Source: M269 sp964640795
Lineage (GTDB): Bacteria > Pseudomonadota > Gammaproteobacteria > Enterobacterales > Alteromonadaceae
DNA length: 64,000 nt
Reading direction: 5' to 3'
Assembly (NCBI GenBank): GCA_964640795.1
Contig: CAZXIN010000005.1
Span: 98,100 to 162,099 of the forward strand
Part shown: one piece after another, positions 55,424-64,000 of the stretch
Position numbering within the stretch: position 1 is the stretch's first letter
How the letters are laid out: each line of letters starts with the position of its first letter
Notes under the pieces: model-generated
The model's input: the letters and a program-made list of their open reading frames with translations, nothing else
What the model was told of the DNA's origin: nothing
The model's database searches: none
Made by a program: the position numbers and the translations under genes

Positions 55424-58400
55424 TTAAAGCTTAGGTAGTGCTTGTCCAGATACCCAAGGCGCACCAGCAGCTTCAAGTTTCGCTTCAAATGCTGGAATCA
55501 TTTGGGTAACTACCCTATCCAGCTCTGCTCTAAAAATGCCTATTTCTTCTTGAGCAATTTGCAAGCTCCTCCTCAACGTTGGTGTAGCACCATAAGTGGA
55601 GCGTCCAGTACCAACACCGACAGCACGCAAACGGCTATTGATAGAAGGTGCCGTATCTTCGCCTACCGCTCGTTTAGCTTTCAAACCATTGAGCTGGCGA
55701 TCAAGTTTATTTAACGTATTACGTATTGCGACATACTCCGCATCTAGACCACCTGGTGCAGCACGTGAACGACCGATAGCTTGCTCCAGCAAAGGTAAGC
55801 GCTCTGTCGTTTGAGACAGCACCTGTCCTAGCGCACTAGCGACACGTTGAGCGTCGGCTAGCTCTTGCCAGAAAGCAACCGCTTGTTCAGGCGTTGAGCC
55901 CTCTAAGGAACCTTTACGCAACTGTTCGACGACAAAAGTTTGAGGTGCTTGGAGTTCAGTTACCACGCCATCAACTTCTTTTGACAAGCTTACGCTATAA
56001 GTACCCGGAGCTACCAATGAACCACTGCCATCACCACTCACTGCACTAACAGCATTAGGTGAAGGATAACGCAGATCCCATGCGGTACGATGGAAACCTT
56101 TCTTGCTTTCACCCTTTATGCGGCGAATCGTATTACCGTTATTGTCACGTACAGTTAGCCAGATGCTTGGTGCTTTCTGTGACGCTTCAGCTTCAACAGC
56201 TTCCCAACCAGGGAAAGACACCGCTTTGTTATCTTTCTTCAGCGCCTTTTCTTTCGCTTGTCGCACATCTTTAAGTGTTTTTAATCCATCTTTTAAGTAA
56301 TAAGTAAACACAGCACCAAAGGGAGGGTTGTCTGCTGCATAGTGACTTGCACCGGCAGACCCTTTCTCACTGAAACCAAGCGAGAAGCGTTCGATGTACC
56401 ATAATGCTTTGCGTGTTGGAAAGAGCAAAGACTCTTGATTCAAAGCGCTTTCAGATACTGAGCGCAGAGCACTGTAGTCATCTAAAATAAAGAACCCACG
56501 ACCAAATGATGCAGCAACCAAATCATTTTCTCGACGCTGAATCGCTAAGTCTCGAATACCAACTGTCGGCATACCACCATTCATTTCAATCCATTGATTA
56601 CCGCCAGACACAGAGAAGAAAACTCCAAATTCTGTCGCAGCAAAAAGTAACTCAGGGTTAACGTGGTCTTGCACTAAACGAAAGACAAGGTGATTGTCAG
56701 GTAGAGTGTCGCCTATTGATTTCCAAGTCCTACCTTTGTTTGTACTCTTGTATAAGTAAGGCGTGAAATCACCAAACTTATGGTTATCTAAGGACACATA
56801 AACGGTATTTTCATCAAACAAATCCGCTTTGATATCATTAATAAAAGCAGTACTAGGCACTTTTGGTAATTTACTCACGTCTATTCTACGCCAGCTCTGC
56901 CCACCATTTTCGGTCATCTGAATAGAGCCATCATCAGTGCCCGCGTATATCAAACCTTCTTTGATGGGAGACTCCGCTAAGGACGTAATAGTGCTGTATT
57001 GCGACATGGCTAATAAATCCCATGAACCATCCCAACTTTGCGTTGACCCCATTATAGGTTGCTCTATACGCTCAAGGTTTTTGGTTAAGTCACCAGATAT
57101 CGCTGTCCAACTATCGCCTCTGTCTTCAGAGCGCCAGACCCGATGCGATGCAAAATATAGCCTTGTAGGTTTGTGAGGACTTACCAATATTGGTGCATCC
57201 CAATTAAAGCGTTCGCTAGGTTCGCCCGCTTCTGGCTGTGGTTGAATATAAACCACTTCACCAGTCGTACGATCTAAGCGCGTTAAATTACCTTGTTGCC
57301 ATTCCGCATAAACAACATCTGGATTACCCGGTTCAGTGGCGGGCTGATGCCCATCAGCGAATAGCACCACTTCCCAATCCGAATTCATAATGCCATGGCC
57401 ACTGTCTGTTCTAGAAGGGCCACCCTGCGTGTTGTTATCTTGTGTTCCACCATAAACATTGTAGAACGGCAGAGCATCATCAACAGCAACTTTGTAATAC
57501 TGAGTCAGCGGCAAATTTGAAATGAAGCGCCAGTTCTCACCATCATCAAAGCTCTCGTATATTCCGCCATCTGATCCCATCAACAAATAGTTCTCGTTGT
57601 TGGCTAAGAAGGTTAAAGAGTGATTATCAGAATGTTTATGCTCTTCCTTCATCGTCGTGAAGGTTTTACCACCATCTAGAGAAATCTGCATACGCACACC
57701 AGCCAGATAAATGTGGTCAAAATGATGAGGGCTCGCATATAACTCTTGATAGTAGTGAGGGCCTGTGCCACCGGCTGTCGCTGGTGCGCCTTTCACCCAA
57801 GATGCACCACGATTGTCTGAACGATACACAGCACCAGTCCTACGCTCTAACTCAATCGCTGCATAAACAACATCTGGCTTTTGTGGAGATAACGCTAAGC
57901 CGATTTTCCCCATCTCTCCTTTAGGTAGGCCTGTCTTAAGTTCGGTCCACGTCTCACCACCGTCTTCTGAGCGATGAATACCTGAATTGGGACCACTGCC
58001 ATAATAAGCGGCGACTGTACGGTGTTTTTGCCAAGTGGCTGCGTATAGCCGATTGGGTTCCCTAGGATCCATAACAATGTCAGTTACCCCTGTCCACTCA
58101 GCATCACCAAGTACTTTCTTCCAGTTCTTACCGCCATCAGTCGTCTTATATAAGCCACGCTCATCTCCTTTACTCCATAAGGGTCCTTGAGCGGCGACCC
58201 AAACTGTATTGGGGTCCTTGGGATGAACAATGATTTCAGAAATATGTTCCGTTTTCTTAAGCCCCATATTCTTCCATGTTTTGCCGCCATCTTGACTGAG
58301 ATAAACGCCATCACCAAAGCTAATATGTCTGCCTCCTACGTTTTCTCCTGTACCAACCCAAACGTTGTTTGAGTTAGATGGGTCAATAGTGATAGTGCCA

Positions 58401-58714
58401 ATCGCATAGACTTTTTGCTCATCAAAAACAGGTGTCCATGTGGTTCCAGCGTTCACTGTTTTCCAGACACCACCAGAACCAACACCGACATACCATACGT
58501 TAGTGTTATTAGGATCAATCTCTACATCGGATATGCGACCAGATTTAAATGCTGAGCCGATGTTACGAAATTCTAACCCTTTAAAGGTATCGCTCGACAT
58601 CAGTGGTTTATCATCCTCGGCAAAGAGACTGCTCGAGAAGAAAAGAGAGAGGAGAAGTAACTGAAAAGCCAGCAGAGCGCCTACTTTTTGCAAAGGTGTA
58701 TGTCGTGTTTTCAT
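55424..58714 (-). CDS. Secreted Asp-box/VPS10-like propeller protein, copy 2
   Basis: 1,096 residues. Start ATG at 58714 with AGGAAAC, opening a signal peptide (VGALLAFQLLLLSLFFSSSLFA). Same domain order as copy 1: Asp-boxes (LSQDGGKTW, KTTDGGKNW, RSEDGGETW, ISLDGGKTF, YESFDDGENW), LDDYSALR, then the Ig-like and helical tail. It is a tandem paralogue with clear divergence, so an old duplication. Sits directly after the S10 operon terminator. Confidence 0.85.
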   Translation of the reverse strand: MKTRHTPLQKVGALLAFQLLLLSLFFSSSLFAEDDKPLMSSDTFKGLEFRNIGSAFKSGRISDVEIDPNNTNVWYVGVGSGGVWKTVNAGTTWTPVFDEQKVYAIGTITIDPSNSNNVWVGTGENVGGRHISFGDGVYLSQDGGKTWKNMGLKKTEHISEIIVHPKDPNTVWVAAQGPLWSKGDERGLYKTTDGGKNWKKVLGDAEWTGVTDIVMDPREPNRLYAATWQKHRTVAAYYGSGPNSGIHRSEDGGETWTELKTGLPKGEMGKIGLALSPQKPDVVYAAIELERRTGAVYRSDNRGASWVKGAPATAGGTGPHYYQELYASPHHFDHIYLAGVRMQISLDGGKTFTTMKEEHKHSDNHSLTFLANNENYLLMGSDGGIYESFDDGENWRFISNLPLTQYYKVAVDDALPFYNVYGGTQDNNTQGGPSRTDSGHGIMNSDWEVVLFADGHQPATEPGNPDVVYAEWQQGNLTRLDRTTGEVVYIQPQPEAGEPSERFNWDAPILVSPHKPTRLYFASHRVWRSEDRGDSWTAISGDLTKNLERIEQPIMGSTQSWDGSWDLLAMSQYSTITSLAESPIKEGLIYAGTDDGSIQMTENGGQSWRRIDVSKLPKVPSTAFINDIKADLFDENTVYVSLDNHKFGDFTPYLYKSTNKGRTWKSIGDTLPDNHLVFRLVQDHVNPELLFAATEFGVFFSVSGGNQWIEMNGGMPTVGIRDLAIQRRENDLVAASFGRGFFILDDYSALRSVSESALNQESLLFPTRKALWYIERFSLGFSEKGSAGASHYAADNPPFGAVFTYYLKDGLKTLKDVRQAKEKALKKDNKAVSFPGWEAVEAEASQKAPSIWLTVRDNNGNTIRRIKGESKKGFHRTAWDLRYPSPNAVSAVSGDGSGSLVAPGTYSVSLSKEVDGVVTELQAPQTFVVEQLRKGSLEGSTPEQAVAFWQELADAQRVASALGQVLSQTTERLPLLEQAIGRSRAAPGGLDAEYVAIRNTLNKLDRQLNGLKAKRAVGEDTAPSINSRLRAVGVGTGRSTYGATPTLRRSLQIAQEEIGIFRAELDRVVTQMIPAFEAKLEAAGAPWVSGQALPKL

Positions 58715-58978
58715 GTGCGTTTCCTGATCCGGTCGGAACAATTAAACTGCTATGTCCGTGTCACTATTATTTTTGTTGTTATAGAGGTTAGCAGGAAATA
58801 ATGACTAAGCTAGGCTCCGGTATCAATTTGCTTTCGGTTAAGTGTGTAATTTGTGGGACAAATGGAAACGAATAGACGAGTTATGATAGATGGAATCGTC
58901 TATCGTTAGGGATTGATATTAGTAGAGCTACCGCTCTACTTCTGGAATACAAGCGACACACCCCAATGATACAAAAAA

Positions 58979-59000
58979 GGCGCTACCTTTCGGGAGCGCC
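58979..59000 (-). terminator. Terminator of the S10 operon
   Basis: GGCGCT and AGCGCC around ACCTTTCGGG, with U6 on the minus strand, 27 bp after rpsQ. A strong rho-independent terminator ending the operon here. Confidence 0.93.
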
Positions 59001-59026
59001 TTTTGCGTTCTTTAGCTTAAACTAAA

Positions 59027-59275
59027 TTATGCTTTAGTGACTACGTCTACTAGCATCCAGTTTTTAGTCTTAGACAATGGACGACACTCTTTAAGAGTGA
59101 CTACATCACCTTCATTACACTGGTTAGTTTCGTCATGAGCGTGAAGTTTAGTAGTACGCTTAATGAACTTACCATAAATAGGGTGTTTCACTTTACGTTC
59201 TACAGCAACAACAATAGACTTATCCATTTTGTTACTAACGACACGGCCTTGAACTGTACGAGTATTTTCACTCAT
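59027..59275 (-). CDS. rpsQ: 30S ribosomal protein S17
   Basis: 82 residues, GRVVSNKMDKSIVVAVERKVKHPIYGKFI and CRPLSKTKNW. Last S10-operon gene; overlaps rpmC by one base. rplN does not follow, unlike the usual S10-spc arrangement. Confidence 0.98.
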   Translation of the reverse strand: MSENTRTVQGRVVSNKMDKSIVVAVERKVKHPIYGKFIKRTTKLHAHDETNQCNEGDVVTLKECRPLSKTKNWMLVDVVTKA

Positions 59276-59466
59276 TACGCATCTGCCTTCTGTGTCAGTA
59301 CTGTTTTTACACGCGCGATGTTACGACGCACTTTTCTCAGCTGATCAGATTTTTCAAGCTGACCTGTGCTGTGTTGCATACGTAAGTTAAACTGTTCGCG
59401 AAGCAAGTTTAGTAGCTCTGCGTTTAGTTCTTCCACGTTTTTTTCTTTCAGTTCAGTCGCTTTCAT
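59275..59466 (-). CDS. rpmC: 50S ribosomal protein L29
   Basis: 63 residues, two-helix hairpin with ELNAELLNLLREQFNLRMQ and VRRNIARVKTVL. Near the exit tunnel; overlaps neighbours by one base on each side. Confidence 0.98.
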   Translation of the reverse strand: MKATELKEKNVEELNAELLNLLREQFNLRMQHSTGQLEKSDQLRKVRRNIARVKTVLTQKADA

Positions 59467-59879
59467 TACATCACCGTCCGAGTTACAAATGTGGTCTTAA
59501 ACGGAAGTTTAGCGGCTGCTAATTCAAATGCTTCACGAGCCAATGACTCTGGAACACCTTCCATTTCATATAACATGCGGCCTGGTTGAATTTGGCAAAC
59601 CCAGTATTCAACATTACCTTTACCTTTACCTTGACGAACTTCAAGAGGCTTTTCAGTAATTGGCTTGTCAGGGAAAACTCGAATCCAAATTTTACCTTGA
59701 CGTTTTACATGACGAGTCATGGCACGACGACCAGCTTCAATTTGGCGAGCCGTCATACGACCACGACCAACAGACTTAAGACCGTATGTACCAAAGCTAA
59801 CTTTGCTACCCGCAATCGCTAGACCACGGTTACGACCTTTGTGCATTTTACGGAATTTTGTACGTTTAGGTTGTAACAT
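59466..59879 (-). CDS. rplP: 50S ribosomal protein L16
   Basis: 137 residues: MLQPKRTKFRKMHKGRNRG, RQIEAGRRAMTRHVKRQGKIWIRVFPDKP. Near the A site. Short gap to rpsC. Confidence 0.98.
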   Translation of the reverse strand: MLQPKRTKFRKMHKGRNRGLAIAGSKVSFGTYGLKSVGRGRMTARQIEAGRRAMTRHVKRQGKIWIRVFPDKPITEKPLEVRQGKGKGNVEYWVCQIQPGRMLYEMEGVPESLAREAFELAAAKLPFKTTFVTRTVM

Positions 59880-59881
59880 GA

Positions 59882-60583
59882 TTAACCCTCTCGCTTACCG
59901 GAACGGCCTTTCTTCTTAGGTGCAGGAGCTGGTTGCTCTTGAATGCTAGACAATCCGCCTAGTACTTCACCTTTAAAGATCCAAACCTTAACACCAATGA
60001 TACCGTAAGTTGTTAATGCTTCAGATGTTGCATAATCGATGTCAGCACGGAATGTGTGCAAAGGTACACGACCTTCACGATACCATTCAGCACGAGCAAT
60101 CTCTGCACCACCTAAACGACCACTAACTTGAACTTTGATACCTTTGGCACCAAGACGCATCGCATTTTGTACCGCACGCTTCATAGCACGACGGAACATA
60201 ACACGACGTTCTAGTTGGCTAGCGATACTATCAGCTACCAATTGACCGTCTAGTTCAGGCTTACGGACTTCCGCAATATTTATCTGTGCAGGCACGCCGG
60301 CCAAGTTAGATATATATTTACGTAACTTTTCAACGTCTTCGCCTTTTTTACCGATAACAACACCCGGACGCGCCGTATGGATTGTTACACGAATACTTTT
60401 AGCTGGACGTTCGATAACGATTTGAGAAACAGAAGCTGCCTTCAGTTTCTTAGTCAAGTACTGACGTACTTGGTGATCGTTATACAAATTGTCAGAATAT
60501 TCTGCTGTATTAGCGTACCAGGTAGAAGTCCATGGTTTGCTGATACCCAGGCGAATACCTGTAGGATGTACCTTCTGTCCCAT
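59882..60583 (-). CDS. rpsC: 30S ribosomal protein S3
   Basis: 233 residues: MGQKVHPTGIRLGISKPW, KH-type GKKGEDVEKLRKYI, and the MRLGAKGIKVQVSGRLGGAEIAR block at the mRNA entry. Basic Lys/Arg tail. Confidence 0.98.
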   Translation of the reverse strand: MGQKVHPTGIRLGISKPWTSTWYANTAEYSDNLYNDHQVRQYLTKKLKAASVSQIVIERPAKSIRVTIHTARPGVVIGKKGEDVEKLRKYISNLAGVPAQINIAEVRKPELDGQLVADSIASQLERRVMFRRAMKRAVQNAMRLGAKGIKVQVSGRLGGAEIARAEWYREGRVPLHTFRADIDYATSEALTTYGIIGVKVWIFKGEVLGGLSSIQEQPAPAPKKKGRSGKREG

Positions 60584-60592
60584 AATCTACTC

Positions 60593-60925
60593 CTAGTTAT
60601 CAGCCACAACGACTGTGATGTGACTGCTACGCTTGAATATGCGATCCGCTCGGCCTTTGGCACGTGGCTTGATACGCTTCATAGTTGGACCTTCGTCAAT
60701 CATAATTTTAGCAACAGTGAGTTCATCAATGTCAGCGCCTTCATTATGTTCAGCATTGGCAATCGCAGATTCCAATACTTTCTTGACTAGAGTGGCACTC
60801 TTCTTCGGACTGTAAGAAAGAAGCTCTAGAGCTTTTTCTACGTGTAGTCCGCGAATTTGGTCCGCTACCAGACGCGCTTTTTGAGCCGAGGTGCGAGCAA
60901 AACGGTGTTTAGCTAATGCTTCCAT
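60593..60925 (-). CDS. rplV: 50S ribosomal protein L22
   Basis: 110 residues from the second of two adjacent ATGs (AGGGG at a better distance). ARTSAQKARLVADQIRG and the exit-tunnel hairpin MKRIKPRAKGRADRIFKRSSH are intact. Confidence 0.97.
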   Translation of the reverse strand: MEALAKHRFARTSAQKARLVADQIRGLHVEKALELLSYSPKKSATLVKKVLESAIANAEHNEGADIDELTVAKIMIDEGPTMKRIKPRAKGRADRIFKRSSHITVVVADN

Positions 60926-60934
60926 CATCTACCC

Positions 60935-61210
60935 CTATCTCTTGGCTTTCTTATCCGCGACATGGCCGCGGTAAGTGCGCGTAGGCGCGAACTCGCCCAA
61001 CTTATGGCCAACCATTTCGTCAGTAACGAATACTGGAACGTGCTGGCGACCGTTATGGACTGCAATGGTCAACCCAATCATATCAGGGATGATCATAGAA
61101 CGACGAGACCAAGTCTTAATTGGTTTCTTTTCGCCCTTTTCCACCGCAGTCTCTACCTTCTTCAACAAGTGTAGGTCAATGAATGGACCCTTCTTGAGAG
61201 AACGTGGCAT
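60935..61210 (-). CDS. rpsS: 30S ribosomal protein S19
   Basis: 91 residues: MPRSLKKGPFIDLHLLKKV, WSRRSMIIPDMIGLTIAVHNGRQ, VGHKLGEFAPTRTYRGH. Confidence 0.98.
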   Translation of the reverse strand: MPRSLKKGPFIDLHLLKKVETAVEKGEKKPIKTWSRRSMIIPDMIGLTIAVHNGRQHVPVFVTDEMVGHKLGEFAPTRTYRGHVADKKAKR

Positions 61211-61225
61211 GGTGAATCCTCGCTA

Positions 61226-62050
61226 TTACTTATTACGACGACGTACGATAAGCTTATCGGTACGCTTGTTTGAACGTGTTTTCTTACCCTTGGTTGGAAC
61301 ACCCCAAGGAGATACTGGATGACGACCACCAGATGTACGACCTTCACCACCACCGTGCGGGTGATCAACTGGGTTCATGGCAACACCACGAACAGTTGGG
61401 CGTATACCACGCCAGCGATTCGCACCCGCTTTACCGAGTGAACGTAGCATGTGTTCTGCATTACCAACTTCGCCAATCGTTGCGCGACAGTCAGCTAATA
61501 CTTTACGAACTTCACCAGAGCGCAAACGTAATGTGACATATTCACCATCACGCGCTAGGATTTGAACATAAGCTCCAGCAGAACGAGCGATCTGAGCACC
61601 TTTACCAGGTTTCATTTCTACTGCGTGAACAGTTGTACCAACTGGTATGTTGCGCATAGGCAGAGCATTACCTGCTCTTATAGGTGCATCAGAACCAGAC
61701 AATACTTGATCGCCAGCTTTAGCACCTTTAGGTGCTAGGATGTAACGACGCTCACCGTCTGCATATAACACCAAAGCGATGTTAGAAGAGCGGTTTGGAT
61801 CATATTCTAAGCGTTCAACTTTGCCCGGAATACCGTCTTTGTTACGTTTAAAATCGACAATACGATAATGCTGCTTATGACCACCACCAATGTGACGCAC
61901 TGTGATGCGACCATTGTTGTTACGACCACCGTGCTTGTTGTTAGTATCTAACAACGGAGCATGAGGAGCGCCTTTATGCAGATCATCGTTAACAACCTGA
62001 ACTACGTGGCGACGGCCCGCAGAAGTTGGCTTAGCTTTCAATAATGGCAT
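61226..62050 (-). CDS. rplB: 50S ribosomal protein L2
   Basis: 274 residues: NNGRITVRHIGGGHKQHYR, the peptidyl-transferase His region RGVAMNPVDHPHGGGEG, and GKKTRSNKRT tail. Confidence 0.98.
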   Translation of the reverse strand: MPLLKAKPTSAGRRHVVQVVNDDLHKGAPHAPLLDTNNKHGGRNNNGRITVRHIGGGHKQHYRIVDFKRNKDGIPGKVERLEYDPNRSSNIALVLYADGERRYILAPKGAKAGDQVLSGSDAPIRAGNALPMRNIPVGTTVHAVEMKPGKGAQIARSAGAYVQILARDGEYVTLRLRSGEVRKVLADCRATIGEVGNAEHMLRSLGKAGANRWRGIRPTVRGVAMNPVDHPHGGGEGRTSGGRHPVSPWGVPTKGKKTRSNKRTDKLIVRRRNK

Positions 62051-62064
62051 TTCTAATCCCCTTC

Positions 62065-62367
62065 TTACTCAGCTCCACCGACGAAGTCGATGTCCTGGCC
62101 TTCTTTTAATACCACGTAAGCTTTTTTCCAGTCTTTGCGTTTTCCGAAAGACGCACCGTGACGCTTAGTTTTACCTTTAACGTTAACAGTACGAACAGAA
62201 TCCACTTCAACTTCAAAGAGCTTTTTAACAGCTTCTTTGATTTCAAGCTTAGTTGCGTCGGTTGCTACTTTCAAAACAACAGTGTTTGCATTTTCAGCAG
62301 CCATTGTTGATTTTTCAGAAACATGTGGTGCTAATATCACCTTAAGTAGACGTTCTTCACTGATCAT
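62065..62367 (-). CDS. rplW: 50S ribosomal protein L23
   Basis: 100 residues: ERLLKVILAPHVSEKSTMAAE, EIKEAVKKLFEVEVDSVRTVNVKGKTKR. Exit-site docking protein. Overlaps rplD by 4 bp. Confidence 0.98.
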   Translation of the reverse strand: MISEERLLKVILAPHVSEKSTMAAENANTVVLKVATDATKLEIKEAVKKLFEVEVDSVRTVNVKGKTKRHGASFGKRKDWKKAYVVLKEGQDIDFVGGAE

Positions 62368-62969
62368 GCTAACGCCTCCTCTAATTGCTTAACCGCGTCA
62401 GCAGTAATCAACACTTTTTCAAATGCGATAAGGCTAACTGGGTCGATGCCCTGAACGTCACGAACGTCAACTTTATACAAGTTGCGAGCTGCTAAGAACA
62501 TGTTCTCTTCAACTTCTGGCGTAACAATCAATACATCTGTTAAGTCTAAATCTTTCAATTTAACCAACAAATCTTTTGTCTTTGGTGTTTCAACTGCAAA
62601 GTTTTCAACAACAACTAGACGCTCTTGACGTACTAGCTCAGACAAAATGCTTTGGATCGCACCGCGATACATTTTACGGTTAACTTTTTGGCTGTGATCT
62701 TGTGGCTTAGCCGCAAAAGTCACACCACCGCTGCGCCAGATTGGGCTGCGGATTGTACCAGCACGAGCTCGGCCAGTACCTTTTTGACGCCATGGCTTTT
62801 TACCACCGCCGCGTACTTCTGAACGTGTTTTCTGCGCTTTAGTTCCTTGACGAGCTCCGGCACCAAATGCCACAACTACTTGATGAACTAAGGCTTCGTT
62901 AAACTCACGCCCAAAGGTAGCTTCGGAAACTTCAAGACCACCTTTGGCGTCTTTTATTGCTAATTCCAT
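62364..62969 (-). CDS. rplD: 50S ribosomal protein L4
   Basis: 201 residues from the ATG at 62969 (an upstream in-frame GTG is less likely). GARQGTKAQKTRSEVRGGGKKPWRQKGTGRARAG tunnel loop intact. In enterics L4 represses its own operon. Confidence 0.97.
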   Translation of the reverse strand: MELAIKDAKGGLEVSEATFGREFNEALVHQVVVAFGAGARQGTKAQKTRSEVRGGGKKPWRQKGTGRARAGTIRSPIWRSGGVTFAAKPQDHSQKVNRKMYRGAIQSILSELVRQERLVVVENFAVETPKTKDLLVKLKDLDLTDVLIVTPEVEENMFLAARNLYKVDVRDVQGIDPVSLIAFEKVLITADAVKQLEEALA

Positions 62970-62986
62970 CACCTATCTCCCAGACG

Positions 62987-63625
62987 TTAAGCTTTAACTG
63001 CAGGTTGAATAATAACATCGCCACCTGTTGACCCTGGGACAGCGCCCTTGATCAGTAGCAAGTTATTCTCTGCATCAACGCGAACTACTTCTAAAGACTG
63101 AACAGTAATACGCTTGTCACCAAGCTGACCGGCCATTTTCTTGCCTTTAAAAACTTTACCAGGTGATTGGTTTTGGCCAATTGAACCTGGTGCACGGTGA
63201 GACAAAGAGTTACCGTGCGACATGCGTTGGTGACTAAAGTTCCAGCGCTTAATAGCACCCTGAAAACCTTTACCTTTAGAAGTGCCTACAACATCAACTT
63301 TTTTCGTGTCGTTAAATTGTTCAACAGTCAACTGACTGCCTACTTCAATATCAGACCCTTCGTTGTCTTGTAAACGAAACTCCCATAAACCACGGCCAGC
63401 TTCGGTACCTGCTTTAGCAAAATGACCTGCTTCAGCTTTAGTAACACGATTAGCTTTCTTTTCACCTGTGGTTACTTGTAGCGCGCGATACCCATCTGTT
63501 TCTTCAGTACGTAACTGAGTCACACGATTAGGCGCCGCTTCGATAACAGTCACTGGTACAGATACGCCGTCTTCAGTGAAGATACGTGTCATACCAACTT
63601 TACGACCGATTATACCAATCGCCAT
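62987..63625 (-). CDS. rplC: 50S ribosomal protein L3
   Basis: 212 residues: IIGRKVGMTRIF, GKGFQGAIKRWNF, and QNQSPGKVFKGKKMAGQLG with the conserved Gln that PrmB methylates. Confidence 0.98.
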   Translation of the reverse strand: MAIGIIGRKVGMTRIFTEDGVSVPVTVIEAAPNRVTQLRTEETDGYRALQVTTGEKKANRVTKAEAGHFAKAGTEAGRGLWEFRLQDNEGSDIEVGSQLTVEQFNDTKKVDVVGTSKGKGFQGAIKRWNFSHQRMSHGNSLSHRAPGSIGQNQSPGKVFKGKKMAGQLGDKRITVQSLEVVRVDAENNLLLIKGAVPGSTGGDVIIQPAVKA

Positions 63626-63642
63626 TGTAAAACCCTCTCTAA

Positions 63643-63954
63643 TTAGCCCAGGCTGATTTGAACATCAACGCCGGCGGCCAAGTCCAGTCTCATCAAAGCG
63701 TCAACTGTTTTATCAGTTGGCTCAATGATATCTACCAAGCGCTTATGCGTACGAATTTCATATTGATCACGCGCATCTTTATTTACGTGAGGTGAAGTCA
63801 ATACGGTATAGCTCTCTTTACGAGTTGGTAATGGAATTGGTCCACTTACCTGAGCACCTGTGCGCTTTGCAGTCTCAACGATTTCCGCTGTGGACTGGTC
63901 GATCAACTTGTGATCAAACGCTTTCAAACGAATGCGAATTCTTTGATTTGGCAT
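63643..63954 (-). CDS. rpsJ: 30S ribosomal protein S10
   Basis: 103 residues: RIRIRLKAFDHKLIDQSTAEIVETAKRTGAQVSGPIPLPT. First gene of the S10 operon; the leader continues past the window end, with only 46 bp visible. Confidence 0.98.
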   Translation of the reverse strand: MPNQRIRIRLKAFDHKLIDQSTAEIVETAKRTGAQVSGPIPLPTRKESYTVLTSPHVNKDARDQYEIRTHKRLVDIIEPTDKTVDALMRLDLAAGVDVQISLG

Positions 63955-64000
63955 CGATTAAGCTCCAATCGAAGAACAAAAAAAACCATCCTCGCCAACC

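Overview
The window is chromosomal DNA of a fairly AT-rich, non-enteric gammaproteobacterium, probably marine. Two conserved blocks support this. One has the order npr-rapZ-ptsN-hpf-rpoN-lptB-lptA-lptC-kdsC-kdsD-yrbG, divergent from mlaFEDCB-ibaG-murA. The other is degS-degQ-zapG-zapE-rplM-rpsI-petABC-sspAB-dolP-diaA-yraN-lpoA-rsmI. The bc1 genes (petABC), TonB-dependent receptors and large secreted Asp-box proteins fit an aerobic heterotroph. I cannot name the genus from the sequence alone.

Layout. 1-7.7 kb is an accessory catabolic locus: a periplasmic PQQ/heme c alcohol dehydrogenase, a TonB receptor, an MFS carrier interrupted by one amber codon, and an aldehyde dehydrogenase. 7.8-9.4 kb holds a small DUF2892 protein and a secreted TPR-like protein. 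9.7-11.1 kb is a type I-F CRISPR array (23 intact repeats, 23 spacers) read on the minus strand with no cas genes in the window. Its leader has a perfect IHF consensus, it contains a diverged duplicated spacer pair, and its distal repeat is split. 11.2-20.6 kb (minus strand) holds mgtE, the nitrogen-PTS/RpoN genes and LPS transport and Kdo genes. 21.1-25.8 kb (plus) is the Mla lipid-transport operon with ibaG and murA. 26-29.4 kb (minus) holds two HtrA-type proteases and zapG. 29.7-36.5 kb (plus) holds zapE, L13/S9, cytochrome bc1 and SspA/SspB. 36.6-40.0 kb (minus) and 40.1-41.9 kb (plus) hold the dolP-lpoA cluster, rsmI and apbE. 42-50 kb is a looser region of small membrane or secreted proteins, with one VOC-family pseudogene. 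50-58.7 kb holds a second TonB receptor and two tandem ~1,090-residue Asp-box/VPS10-like secreted proteins. 59.0-64.0 kb is the S10 ribosomal operon (minus), which ends at rpsQ in a strong terminator, so the spc operon is not adjacent.

Most genes belong to a few envelope and energy systems. LptABC, KdsC/D, Mla, LpoA, DolP, DegS/DegQ and MurA build and police the cell envelope. Rieske/cyt b/cyt c1 feed electrons to cytochrome c. The PQQ-dehydrogenase locus probably delivers alcohol-derived electrons in the periplasm and aldehydes to the cytoplasmic dehydrogenase. Intergenic space carries several inverted-repeat elements. Two of them, about 6 kb apart, share a core with two conserved motifs at identical spacing, which marks a repeat family.
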